Assembly (NCBI RefSeq): GCF_003664585.1 | Contig: NZ_RCHI01000012.1 | Coordinates: 1 to 64,000, forward strand | Direction of reading: 5' to 3' | DNA from: Paenirhodobacter hankyongi | GTDB taxonomy: Bacteria > Pseudomonadota > Alphaproteobacteria > Rhodobacterales > Rhodobacteraceae | Length of the DNA stretch: 64,000 nt | Part shown: positions 1-7,500 of the stretch, piece after piece | Layout: each line of letters begins with the position of its first letter | How positions within the stretch are numbered: the first letter of the stretch is position 1 | Translations under genes and position numbers: made by a program | Notes under the pieces: generated by a model | The model's input: the letters and a program-made list of their open reading frames with translations, nothing else | What the model was told of the DNA's origin: nothing | Databases searched by the model: none

Positions 1-287
1 CGAACGCGATCCTGAAGTGGCAGGAGGAACGCCAAGTCGAGTGGCACTACATCGCGCCCGGAAAGCCGATGCAAAACGGCTTCGTGGAGAGCTTCAATGG
101 TCGCCTGAGGGACGAGTGCCTCAACGAGCACCTGTTCGCCAACCTGCGCCATGCCCGCCATCTGATCGCGGCATGGCGCGAAGATTACAACCATCACCGC
201 CCCCACACGAGCCTCGACGGACTCACCCCGTGGGAGTATCACCAACGGTCAAGAGAGGACCAAACCCTGAACAGCGCGAACCAATAA
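1..287 (+). CDS. IS3-family transposase, C-terminal end (cut by window edge)
   Basis: This is the 3' part of a DDE transposase that cuts and joins the ends of an IS3-family insertion sequence. The reading frame is open from base 3 and stops at 285-287. The visible 94 residues include [19 protein letters not shown] and the downstream [15 protein letters not shown] motif; the E of VESF is the catalytic glutamate of the DDE triad in this family. The first two acidic residues lie before the window. It looks intact as far as it can be seen, but whether the element as a whole is complete cannot be judged from here. Right after it come a likely IS end and the remains of a second transposase. Confidence 0.85.
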   Translation, partial: NAILKWQEERQVEWHYIAPGKPMQNGFVESFNGRLRDECLNEHLFANLRHARHLIAAWREDYNHHRPHTSLDGLTPWEYHQRSREDQTLNSANQ

Positions 288-313
288 TCGCGGACTCCCT
301 GGGGAGCAGGTCA
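1..313 (+). mobile_element. Right end of an IS3-family insertion sequence
   Basis: The transposase stop is followed 25 bases later by GGGGAGCAGGTCA (301-313). Its complement, TGACCTGCTCCCC, starts with TG as IS3-family terminal repeats do and resembles right-end repeats I recall from this family. The reading frame of a different, IS110-type transposase becomes recognisable directly after base 313, which supports this as the junction. The left end is outside the window, so the repeat pair and the target duplication cannot be checked. Confidence 0.5.
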
Positions 314-420
314 GCTTCAAGCGCGCCGCTGTCGCAGTGGCGCGCAAGCTGGCGGTTATCATGCACGCGATGCTGAAATCCGGTCAGACCTTCCAACGAC
401 AAGCCGACCCCGTGGTCTGA
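314..420 (+). pseudogene. IS110-family transposase remnant, C-terminal tail only
   Basis: A frame ending in TGA at 418-420 reads FKRAAVAVARKLAVIMHAML and then KSGQTF. This is the typical end of IS110/IS1111-family transposases (known family pattern: K-R-A-x-VA-x-ARKLAVI). Only about 35 residues remain, with no start and none of the DEDD catalytic domain, so it cannot be functional. The 5' side is replaced by the IS3-family end. The simplest reading is an IS3 element inserted in an older IS110 copy. Confidence 0.7.
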
Positions 421-871
421 ACCGCAACCGATACGCATCGACCTTTCGACGCGACCCGGACGTCCCTGCCGGGACGTAGCCAGAACCATTCCGCCGAGGC
501 TGTTGCACCATCCGATCCGTCAAAGTCGATGCGTGCGCTTCACACATTGGAAGGTTCTCCGCGAAGCCCCACCATGCGGCGGCACATGCCGACCGCGAAG
601 ATGACACTGCTCCCGGCACACGATGTCCCCCAACAAGCTGAAAGGTCTTGCAGTATGATATGCGATTAGATGACACCCTCGGCCGAGCGCTGCGTTGCCT
701 GTCGTCGGGCAGTAAGCCGTGAGACACGGTATCGCGGCGCCAGAGCTGCACCTGGAACGTTCCAAACAGAACATCCTGCCGACACCGCATCTGCCCTTCA
801 CAACGACCAAAAGCCCTGCCTTCTGGAACGAAAGGCAAGACTTTTTGAAACTTGATATTGCGGGATTTTTT
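421..871. other. Gene-free stretch between IS remnants and tRNA-Pro
   Basis: About 450 bases without a convincing gene. Short open frames on both strands have no recognisable domains and no ribosome binding sites. The first part is probably the 3' non-coding end of the IS110-type element. It includes a small perfect hairpin at 460-477 (ACGTCCC, four-base loop, GGGACGT). The region lies on the 3' side of the tRNA gene, where integrating elements commonly insert, but no tRNA-derived direct repeat was seen here. Confidence 0.5.
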
Positions 872-948
872 TGGTCGGAGCGAGAGGATTCGAACCTCCG
901 ACCCCCTGCTCCCGAAGCAGGTGCGCTACCAGGCTGCGCTACGCTCCG
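872..948 (-). tRNA. tRNA-Pro, anticodon CGG
   Basis: Read on the minus strand, the 77 bases fold into a complete cloverleaf: acceptor CGGAGCG pairs with CGCTCCG, the anticodon loop TTCGGGA sits in a CCTGC/GCAGG stem, and the T-loop GGTTCGAATCC is present. The anticodon is CGG, decoding CCG proline codons. The CCA tail is encoded (872-874 on the plus strand reads TGG). IS remnants lie beyond its 3' end. Confidence 0.95.
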
Positions 949-1225
949 ACCGTGACGGCGGAACTACAGACTCGGCCGGGGATTTGCAAGGGGCATTTCG
1001 CGCATTTTTCAATGTATCTCGCGCGGGCCACGAACACCCCGCCTCTGCAGCGCCCGACAGCGCCATCGCCGGCAAGAAGTGTGACCGGAGATGGAGGCTG
1101 GGGCGTGGTGCCGCCTCAGGGGCAAGGAGCGCCCGGGAAGCGCGGATGTGCGGGCATTGCGGCCAGCCCCCGGAGGGTGATCCGGTGGGAAGTGAAATCA
1201 TGTTAAATATAGACCTATAGCTGAT

Positions 1226-1864
1226 CTATTTTTGTGACGCCTCGCTCGAGAGCACGCCTTGCAGAACGATGCCGATGTGGTGTTCGAGCTGGTCCAGAAG
1301 CGAGTCGATCGGGCGCGACGGGGCCGCGACGAAATTGCCGAAATACTGTGTGGTCAGGCCGACGATGATCTCGGCCAGCGCCGTCGCATCGACCGAGGCG
1401 CGGATCTTCCCCGCTGCCTGGTAGTGCAGGACCAACCGAATGTAATGGCGCAGGATCAGGGTATGAAGCCGCGCGCCGGTTCGGCTGGCCGGGCCCTCGG
1501 GCTCGAGGAAGGGCGCCGACAGGATGACCCTCCAGCATTCGCGCGACAGGGGCCGCATTGCCTGGCGGGCGAGAAGCGACTCGAAGGCGATTACCCCCTG
1601 CAGCGGCTCCTCGGGCAGGTTGCGCAGGAAATCGCGCCGCTCGGGCAGCGAGGCGCGCACATGCCGCAGCGCCAGCCCCATCAGCAGGTTCGGCTTGGTG
1701 GCGAAGTAGTTGTAGACCGTCGCCGGCGCCACCAGCGCCTGTTCTGCGATCGCCTCGATATGTGTGCCCTCATAGCCGCGCTCGCGAAACAGCAGTGCCG
1801 CGGCATCCAGAACCTGCTCCGCCCGCCTCCGCTTGTTCCGCTCTCTCAGACCGCCCAGTGCCAT
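1226..1864 (-). CDS. TetR/AcrR family transcriptional regulator
   Basis: A 212-residue one-component repressor type. The N-terminal helix-turn-helix (about residues 15-60) contains LDAAALLFRERGYEGTHIEA and VYNYFATKPNLL, the usual TetR recognition region. The C-terminal half is the variable helical ligand and dimer domain, so the ligand cannot be told. The ATG at 1864 is chosen because AAGGAG lies seven bases upstream; an in-frame GTG at 1888 would add eight residues but place the SD inside the gene. No target gene is adjacent on the divergent side, so it may act on itself or at a distance. Confidence 0.85.
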   Translation of the reverse strand: MALGGLRERNKRRRAEQVLDAAALLFRERGYEGTHIEAIAEQALVAPATVYNYFATKPNLLMGLALRHVRASLPERRDFLRNLPEEPLQGVIAFESLLARQAMRPLSRECWRVILSAPFLEPEGPASRTGARLHTLILRHYIRLVLHYQAAGKIRASVDATALAEIIVGLTTQYFGNFVAAPSRPIDSLLDQLEHHIGIVLQGVLSSEASQK

Positions 1865-2590
1865 TGCACTCTCCTTCGAAATTGACACTCTCCTGGGTAT
1901 CGCGGTCTGACCGGCACCCTTAAGGTACGCGTCGCTCTAAATTTAACGTTGAAAACAAATAAAAACCCGTTCCTCCTGAGTTTTAAACGCCGGGCGGATC
2001 GTGGCAAAGCGAAAAAGCTCGCGCCGGTTCGCAACCTCGCGGCGCGACGGCTTGAACAGGCTGCTGCCCGCCCCGCACCCCCAGCCCAAGCGAATGACCG
2101 GCACCGGATCAACCTGGCCTCGGGGCTGCGCCATGACCGCGCGTGGTGGTGTTGCGGTTCGTCGAGATCTGGCGGGGGATGGTCACCGTGGCAGCCGCGC
2201 CGCCCGCACGCGGCGGCGATGGAACCGGCGCATGCGTTGCAGGGGCAGTCGGGTGCTGCGGGGCGGTGGGAACGGGCCGACAGGCTTGCTGATCTCACCC
2301 GGGGCGCGTCAGAAAATCAGTCTCTATTTTCGTTGTTGGGATGCTCTCGCATGATTGCCGAAACTCCGGGCGCTCCTCGGGCCGGGCTGCGAACGAGCGA
2401 ATGGTGAAACCGGGACAGGCATGACCGGCGAGCGCCGGGGCGGGCCCTCTCCGGTCCGTCGAGGACCAGTCGCTTCAGCGCATGCAGACGGAATCAGGGC
2501 CAGATGCAGACGCCTGTACGTCTCGTCAATGCCGAGAGGTCCGGCGCTGCCCTGCGCGGTGCGCGGCGGATCGGCCCGGAAAGCGGCAGG
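1865..2590. other. Long intergenic region, no gene recognised
   Basis: About 725 bases between the TetR gene and the end of the flagellar DUF1217 gene. Several overlapping open frames exist on both strands (for example 1949-2407 plus and 1846-2298 minus), but none has a family signature or a good ribosome binding site, and they occlude one another as expected for GC-rich DNA. An AT-rich patch at about 1935-1985 and the short palindrome CCTTAAGG (1918-1925) lie just upstream of the TetR gene and could be part of its promoter or operator. Nothing else is claimed. Confidence 0.4.
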
Positions 2591-3379
2591 TCAGGATTGC
2601 AGCAGCGTGAGGGCGACGGCGGCGGGGCTCGTGAAGCTGACCTCGGCGATCTGGACTCGGGCGAAATAGAGTCTGTTCAGTTTCTCGAGCGAGTCACTCG
2701 CCGCGAGCACCGACAGATCCGACGAGCCCAGAACCTCGAAGGCCTTCTGCCGATAGATCTCGACCTGCTGGTCGACATCGAGCGAAGCGACCTGCGAGGG
2801 CAGGCCAAGGGCCGTCTGCAGGTAGGAGCTCATCGGGCGCGAGCCGATGACGGCATACCAGCCGGCCCGCTGCGTGCTCTGCTTCGCGGCGATCTCGGGC
2901 AGTTCGCGCCGGGCCGAGAGCGCCAGCCTGAGACTGTCGTCCGTTTCGCCCACCGCCGCCTCGAACTGCCGGCTCTCGTATTTCTGCAAGATCTCGTCGG
3001 CGAAATCGGAAAGCTGCGTGCGCGGGACCGAGAAGTCGCCGAAGCCGAAGGCCTCCGACAGCTTGAAGTAGCTCTTGTCGGAGAGCGCATTCGCCAAAGA
3101 TCCGGGCTCCAGCGTGCCTTCGTTCAGCACCTTCAGGATGAAGTGCTTGTTGTTGATGTCGCCCTCGAGCCCGAAGGCGCCAAGGGCGACGGTCAGCAGC
3201 CGGCGGTCGGCGACAAGGTCTTCCGCGGTCTTGATCGAGCCGATCTTCTCGCGGAAATAGGTCTCGCTGCGCTGGATGTCCTGCGAGGCCGTGAAGGCGG
3301 TCATCTGCCGCTCCATCGTCCGGTTCAGCAGGCTCCAGCCGGCATAGCCACTGAACGGAAGGATGGGCGTATAGCTCAT
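2591..3379 (-). CDS. DUF1217 flagellar-cluster protein
   Basis: A 262-residue protein starting MSYTPILPFSGYAGWSLL. The sequence matches the DUF1217 type found in alphaproteobacterial flagellar loci; no enzymatic motif is visible. It contains repeated helical stretches typical of this family (FGFGDFSVPRTQLSDFADEI, YESRQFEAAVGETDDSLRLA), about 75 residues each. Its ATG overlaps the flbT stop codon (ATGA), so it is probably translated by coupling to flbT. A role in flagellar assembly or export is inferred only from the company it keeps. A longer in-frame opening upstream lies inside flbT and is not used. Confidence 0.8.
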   Translation of the reverse strand: MSYTPILPFSGYAGWSLLNRTMERQMTAFTASQDIQRSETYFREKIGSIKTAEDLVADRRLLTVALGAFGLEGDINNKHFILKVLNEGTLEPGSLANALSDKSYFKLSEAFGFGDFSVPRTQLSDFADEILQKYESRQFEAAVGETDDSLRLALSARRELPEIAAKQSTQRAGWYAVIGSRPMSSYLQTALGLPSQVASLDVDQQVEIYRQKAFEVLGSSDLSVLAASDSLEKLNRLYFARVQIAEVSFTSPAAVALTLLQS

Positions 3380-3780
3380 GCTCCGGCTGCGGCGAGAAGC
3401 CGCTCCTCCCGGGGCAGCAGGCTGCGCAGCGCCTTCAGCGCCTGATAGGTCTGCCCCTCGAGCACCGCCGAAGTGGCAAGCGCCAGCTGGGCGCGGCTGT
3501 CGCGATCGGTCAGGGCCTGGCTCAACTGCTCGATCCCGCGCAGCAGCTGCCCCTTCGCCTCGGTCCACTCGGCATCGCCCGAGAGGACGAGCTGGGCGAT
3601 GTAGCACACGCGCCGGACCGGGGTGTTGACCTCGTCGGGGTGAACGGCGTCGCGCAGGCGCAGGATATGGGCGTTCGGCGTCATGATCGCGAGCCGCGAG
3701 CGACGGTCGCCATTCTCGATCACCGCGCCATTGATCAGGACCCTCTCCTTCGGGGCCAGCTTGAGAACGAGACCGGTCAT
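3376..3780 (-). CDS. flbT: Flagellar biosynthesis repressor FlbT
   Basis: A 134-residue protein beginning MTGLVLKLAPKERVLINGAV, a clear FlbT opening. In Caulobacter FlbT binds the 5' leader of flagellin mRNA and limits its translation until hook assembly is finished; that role is transferred by family. The FAPKE-like start, INGAVIEN and the C-terminal LLPREERLL region match the usual length of about 130-140 residues. It overlaps flaF upstream and the DUF1217 gene downstream by four bases each (ATGA), so the three are likely translated together. It sits downstream of flagellin, its expected target. Confidence 0.93.
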   Translation of the reverse strand: MTGLVLKLAPKERVLINGAVIENGDRRSRLAIMTPNAHILRLRDAVHPDEVNTPVRRVCYIAQLVLSGDAEWTEAKGQLLRGIEQLSQALTDRDSRAQLALATSAVLEGQTYQALKALRSLLPREERLLAAAGA

Positions 3781-4148
3781 CCCTGTGTTCCTTCGCTGCG
3801 CAATCCCTTCATGATTGCGGTGTTGATGTCCACGAGAATGTCCGCCCGGGCCTGGCCGAGCAGGACCTTGCGACTGTGGGCCTGGGTGAATTCGGCAAGA
3901 TAGAAAAGGCGCGCGCGCAGCGGTGCGGGCAGCGGGTTTTCCGGCAGGGACACATCCGCCGCAAGGATGGTCCACAGGCGGCGGTTGTCGTGGATGGCGC
4001 TGGCGAGATCGACGAAATCGGAGCGGGCGTCGGCCTGTTTCAACCGTCGCGTGACGCGCGCGAAGACCTCGTATTCGGTGGCGCGCGGGGTGCGGATCGG
4101 TTGTGCGGGGTTTTCGTAGGCCATCTTGGCCATGGTCGTTGCGGACAC
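3777..4148 (-). CDS. flaF: Flagellar regulator FlaF
   Basis: FlaF is the partner of FlbT in alphaproteobacterial control of flagellin synthesis; in Caulobacter it promotes flagellin translation or secretion. This copy has the usual AYENPAQPIRTPRATEYEVF opening followed by FVDLASAIHDNRRLWTILAA. The GTG at 4148 is preferred because AGAAAGG sits seven bases upstream, giving 123 residues; an in-frame ATG at 4178 has no comparable site. It is followed by flbT with an ATGA overlap and preceded by flagellin with a hairpin between them. Confidence 0.92.
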   Translation of the reverse strand: MSATTMAKMAYENPAQPIRTPRATEYEVFARVTRRLKQADARSDFVDLASAIHDNRRLWTILAADVSLPENPLPAPLRARLFYLAEFTQAHSRKVLLGQARADILVDINTAIMKGLRSEGTQG

Positions 4149-4195
4149 GGCAATACCTTTCTGTATCGAGGCGGGCATCGCGCAGCTTTGGCGCG

Positions 4196-4223
4196 GAAAG
4201 CGGGGCGCCTGAAGGCGCCCCGC
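4196..4223 (-). terminator. Hairpin after flagellin gene
   Basis: A perfect 10-bp stem GCGGGGCGCC / GGCGCCCCGC with a four-base loop lies nine bases after the fliC stop and is followed on the minus strand by TTTCC. It could end most flagellin transcripts, letting only some read into flaF-flbT, which would make flagellin mRNA much more abundant than its regulators. Confidence 0.7.
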
Positions 4224-4232
4224 CGGATGTCA

Positions 4233-5462
4233 TCACTTGAACAGCGAGAGGATGTTCTGCGGCTGCTGGTTCGCGATCGACAGCGACTGGATGCCAAGCT
4301 GCTGCTGCGTCTGCAGCGCCTGCAGGCGGGCCGACGCTTCTTCCATGTCGGCGTCGACAAGGGCGCCGATGCCGGTCTTCATCGCATCCGTCAGCTTGGA
4401 GACGAAGTCCGCCTGGGTCTCCAGACGGGATTCGACCGAACCGAAGTTCGCGGCGGCGGTGGTGGCCGAATCGATCATCTTCTCGATGTTGGTCAGCTGC
4501 GCCGCGAGGGTCGAGTCATCGGTCACGTCGATCGTCGCGAGCAGCGACAGATCGCCCGAGTCCGCGTTCTTGTACTGGCCCGTCACGGTCAGCGCATTCG
4601 CGCTGGTGTTCGACAGGTTGAGCGTGCCGGTCGTGGTCGTGTCGTCGTAGGTCACGGTCAGCCCCGAGATCCCGAGGGCGTCGATCGCGTTCTTCAGGCC
4701 GAAGGCGATCGATTCCGACTTGTCGACACCGGCCCGCAGGTCGTCCTCGGTGACGGTGTAGGTCGCGCTCTGGTTGCCGATGTTCACCGAGATCGAGTCA
4801 CCCGCGGCGAGGCCGGCAACCGTTCCGTCGACGACGATCGCGCCCGCGCCGGTTGTCGCACCAAGGCTGAAGGCCGTGGTATCGGCCCCCGCGGTGCTCA
4901 GCGCGCCGGATGCCCCCGAACCGGTGGCAAAGACGCTGCGCGCAGTGTAGCTGCCCGCAGAGAAATCCACCCCCGCCACCGAGATATAGGCCGCCGAGAC
5001 ATCCCCGCCGAGGGTGCGGTCGAGAGAGGACAGGATGTTGGTGGAGGCCTTGCTGCCGTCAATCAGGTTGAGCCCGTTGAACTGGGCCGAGCTGACCACG
5101 GACGCGATCTGCGCCTTCAGCGCGTCGACGTCGGTCTGGATCTTGCTGCGATCCTGGTTTTCGTCCTGCGCCGAGACGATCTTCGCCTGCATCTTGGTGA
5201 GCAGATCGGTCACCGTCTCCGACGCCTGGCGGGCCACGGCGACGGTCGATTCCCCAAGAGACAGGCTGTCGGAGATGCCCTGGAAGCCCTTCACGTCGGC
5301 TTCCATCACCTTGGAAATGGCCCAGACAGCCGCGTTGTCCTTCGCGGTGCCCACCGACTTGCCGGTCGAGATCTCGCCCTGCGTCTTCGAGAGGTTGGAG
5401 TTGATGCCCTTGAGCGTCTGCAGCGCGACCATGGCGCTGGTGTTCGTCAGAATGCTGGACAT
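4233..5462 (-). CDS. fliC: Flagellin
   Basis: A 409-residue filament protein. The N-terminal D0/D1 helices (MSSILTNTSAMVALQTLKGI, TGKSVGTAKDNAAVWAISKV) and the C-terminal helices ending IANQQPQNILSLFK are conserved flagellin parts; the middle (about residues 140-330), rich in Ser, Thr, Ala and Gly, is the variable exposed domain. It is exported through the flagellar core, so it has no signal peptide. AAGGA lies five bases before the ATG. The unusually long leader (about 220 bases to kdsB) contains two hairpins and a CtrA-like site. Downstream are flaF and flbT, its likely translational regulators. Confidence 0.96.
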   Translation of the reverse strand: MSSILTNTSAMVALQTLKGINSNLSKTQGEISTGKSVGTAKDNAAVWAISKVMEADVKGFQGISDSLSLGESTVAVARQASETVTDLLTKMQAKIVSAQDENQDRSKIQTDVDALKAQIASVVSSAQFNGLNLIDGSKASTNILSSLDRTLGGDVSAAYISVAGVDFSAGSYTARSVFATGSGASGALSTAGADTTAFSLGATTGAGAIVVDGTVAGLAAGDSISVNIGNQSATYTVTEDDLRAGVDKSESIAFGLKNAIDALGISGLTVTYDDTTTTGTLNLSNTSANALTVTGQYKNADSGDLSLLATIDVTDDSTLAAQLTNIEKMIDSATTAAANFGSVESRLETQADFVSKLTDAMKTGIGALVDADMEEASARLQALQTQQQLGIQSLSIANQQPQNILSLFK

Positions 5463-5483
5463 GTCAGTCCTTCACTTTCCATT

Positions 5484-5530
5484 CGGCGCTTTGCGCCGGC
5501 TTCAGATGCCGCTCCCTTTTGGGAGGCGGC
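5484..5530 (-). promoter_or_regulatory. Two hairpins in the flagellin leader
   Basis: On the minus strand, just upstream of the flagellin SD, are a hairpin at 5508-5530 (GCCGC-bulge-TCCC / GGGAGCGGC with an AAAA loop) and one at 5484-5498 (CGGCGC / GCGCCG with a three-base loop). They would form in the mRNA leader about 22-70 bases before the ATG. FlbT in Caulobacter acts on a structured flagellin leader, so these are plausible targets; that link is inference. Confidence 0.5.
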
Positions 5531-5615
5531 GCTCGTGGCGTTCTGACCATGCGGCACGCCTGTTGCGTCGCCGCGCCATTCCATCGGAATGCGAGATGAT
5601 CCTTGCAAAGAGATG

Positions 5616-5630
5616 CTAACGGAAAGCTAA
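5616..5630 (-). promoter_or_regulatory. CtrA-like half-site pair upstream of flagellin
   Basis: On the minus strand this reads TTAG-N7-TTAG, two half sites with the exact CtrA spacing (consensus TTAA-N7-TTAA) but one mismatch in each half. It is about 155 bases before the flagellin ATG and directly beyond the kdsB terminator hairpin. Weak on its own; better supported because other flagellar promoters here carry similar pairs. Confidence 0.35.
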
Positions 5631-5652
5631 GGGCCGGCATTTCTGCCGGCCC
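5631..5652 (-). terminator. Rho-independent-type terminator of kdsB
   Basis: A perfect nine-base-pair stem GGGCCGGCA / TGCCGGCCC with a GAAA loop (minus strand) starts 35 bases after the kdsB stop and is followed by TTAGCTTT. It separates the kdsA-kdsB unit from the flagellin promoter. Confidence 0.75.
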
Positions 5653-5687
5653 CGAATGCTTCAAATTTTCAACGTAATGGCGACGTT

Positions 5688-6506
5688 TCAGTCGACGCCC
5701 ATCTGCGCGAGATAGCCCTCGATCAGCGGCACGTCGCTCGGGTTGTTCAGCTCCCAGAATTTCGCACCGGGGGCAAAGACCTCGACCGTCGAGACCGGGT
5801 AGCCGTTTTCCAGGAACCGCAGCTGTTCGAGCCCTTCGAGCTGTTCGAGCGTGCCGGGCTCCCAGCCGGAATAGGCGGCGAGCGCGGCGCGGCGATAGGC
5901 GTAGAGCCCGACGTGGTGGAACACCGGCACGATGCCGTCGACCTCGCCCTTGCCATTGGTGAAGGGGATCACTTCCTTCGAGAAGTAAAGCGCCTGGCCC
6001 AGATTGTTCGACACCACCGTGGTGGCGCCGACGCGGCCGTTGCGGCGGTCCTCGATGAAATGGCCGACCGATTCGGCATCGCAGCGCAGCACCGGCGTGG
6101 CGATGCCGCACGACGGGTTGGCGCGCATCGCGGCGATCAGCGCGGTGACGAAGCCGGGGGGGGTCAGCGGGGCGTCGCCCTGCAGGTTGACGATGATCTC
6201 GGCGCCGATCCCGGCGCGGTCGATCGCCTGGGCGACGCGCTCGGTGCCGTTGCGGCAGGCGGCATCGGTCAGGATCACCTCGGCACCGATGCGGGCGGCC
6301 TCGTCGGCGATGCGGTCGTCATCGGTCGCGACGTAGAGCGAGATCTCGCCGCCCGCCTCCTCGATCGCCTTGCGCCCGGCCATCACCGAGCGCTCGAGCA
6401 GGCTGCGCACCGTGCCCTTCGCGCCCTTCAGCGTGGCAAGCGGCTTGCCCGGGTAGCGGGTCGAGGCATAGCGCGCGGGGATGATGATGCAGGCGTCAGA
6501 GGTCAT
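5688..6506 (-). CDS. kdsB: 3-deoxy-manno-octulosonate cytidylyltransferase (CMP-Kdo synthetase)
   Basis: A 272-residue cytoplasmic enzyme that activates Kdo with CTP to CMP-Kdo for lipid A inner-core assembly. The nucleotide-binding opening [20 protein letters not shown], the NGTERVAQA segment, [11 protein letters not shown] and the C-terminal [15 protein letters not shown] region are family hallmarks. Its ATG overlaps the kdsA stop (ATGA). An in-frame opening far upstream runs inside kdsA in another frame and is not coding. The fusion of adjacent steps of the same pathway into one transcript is expected. A related acylneuraminate cytidylyltransferase is possible but fits the kdsA neighbour less well. 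Confidence 0.93.
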   Translation of the reverse strand: MTSDACIIIPARYASTRYPGKPLATLKGAKGTVRSLLERSVMAGRKAIEEAGGEISLYVATDDDRIADEAARIGAEVILTDAACRNGTERVAQAIDRAGIGAEIIVNLQGDAPLTPPGFVTALIAAMRANPSCGIATPVLRCDAESVGHFIEDRRNGRVGATTVVSNNLGQALYFSKEVIPFTNGKGEVDGIVPVFHHVGLYAYRRAALAAYSGWEPGTLEQLEGLEQLRFLENGYPVSTVEVFAPGAKFWELNNPSDVPLIEGYLAQMGVD

Positions 6507-7336
6507 TTCGCGATCCGTTCCTTGTAGAGCGCGTCGAAGGCGCGCAGGTCGGCCACCAGGCCGCCGAGCTGATCGACCGGGATCATGTTCGGCCCGTCCG
6601 AGGGGGCGTTGTCCGGGTCCTGGTGGGTCTCGATGAAGAGCGCCGAGACCCCCACGGCGCAGGCCGCCCGCGCCAGCACCGGCGCGAATTCGCGCTGCCC
6701 GCCCGAGGTGGCGCCCTGCCCGCCCGGCTGCTGCACCGAATGGGTGGCGTCGAACACCACCGGATAGCCGGTCTGCGCCATGATCGGCAGGCCGCGGAAA
6801 TCGGTCACCAGGGTGTTGTAGCCGAACGAGGTGCCGCGGTCGCACAGCATGATGCGCTCGTTGCCGGTCGAGGCGATCTTGGCGGCGACATTGGCCATGT
6901 CCCAGGGCGCGAGGAACTGCCCCTTCTTCACGTTGATCGCACGGCCGGTCTCGCCCGCGGCCAGCAGCAGGTCGGTCTGGCGGCACAGGAAGGCGGGGAT
7001 CTGCAGCACGTCGCAGACCTCGGCGGCGATGGCGCAATGCCAGGGCTCATGCACGTCGGTCAGCACCGGCACGCCGAATTCCTTGCCGATGTCACCGAGG
7101 ATCTGCAGCCCGACCTCCATCCCGAGCCCGCGGGTCGTCGCGAGCGAGGAGCGGTTCGCCTTGTCATAGCTCGCCTTGAAGATGAAGCGCGTGCCGGTCG
7201 GCGCGCAGGCCTCGGCAATGCGCTCGGCCATCATCCGGGCGTGGTCGCGGCTTTCAAGCTGGCACGGGCCGAGGATCAGGGCGATCGGGTTCGCCCCGCC
7301 GATCGCGATGTCGCCGATGGTCACGATGGAAGTCAT
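6503..7336 (-). CDS. kdsA: 3-deoxy-8-phosphooctulonate synthase (Kdo-8-P synthase)
   Basis: A 277-residue cytoplasmic enzyme that condenses arabinose 5-phosphate with phosphoenolpyruvate to Kdo-8-phosphate. Seen are [48 protein letters not shown] and [12 protein letters not shown]. The Cys at about residue 25 in GPC is the position that is Cys in metal-dependent KdsA enzymes and Asn in the E. coli type, so this copy is probably metal dependent. GAAGGA precedes the ATG by six bases. First gene of the kdsA-kdsB unit. Confidence 0.95.
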   Translation of the reverse strand: MTSIVTIGDIAIGGANPIALILGPCQLESRDHARMMAERIAEACAPTGTRFIFKASYDKANRSSLATTRGLGMEVGLQILGDIGKEFGVPVLTDVHEPWHCAIAAEVCDVLQIPAFLCRQTDLLLAAGETGRAINVKKGQFLAPWDMANVAAKIASTGNERIMLCDRGTSFGYNTLVTDFRGLPIMAQTGYPVVFDATHSVQQPGGQGATSGGQREFAPVLARAACAVGVSALFIETHQDPDNAPSDGPNMIPVDQLGGLVADLRAFDALYKERIAK

Positions 7337-7500
7337 GGTTCGTCCTTCACGCAATGCCTGCAGGCTGTTTCCTGCGGCATATATGGGATTTTCTCGGCGA
7401 AAGGCAGCCCATTCGCTCGGCCCGAGCGACATCGGGCACAGGGGGCGGCGTGTCGGCCATGAAAAAGCCGCAGAATTCTGATTTCGGGGGAGGCGGACCA

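Noticed and set aside
1949-2669. Small open frames in the 1865-2590 gap
   Set aside because: Overlapping on both strands, Arg/Pro-rich, no SD and no family match, so not reported as genes.
7370-7395. Third copy of the GCCAGGAAAA-type terminator tail
   Set aside because: Only part of the motif matches (TTTTCTCGGCGAAA) and there is no stem, so it was not counted.
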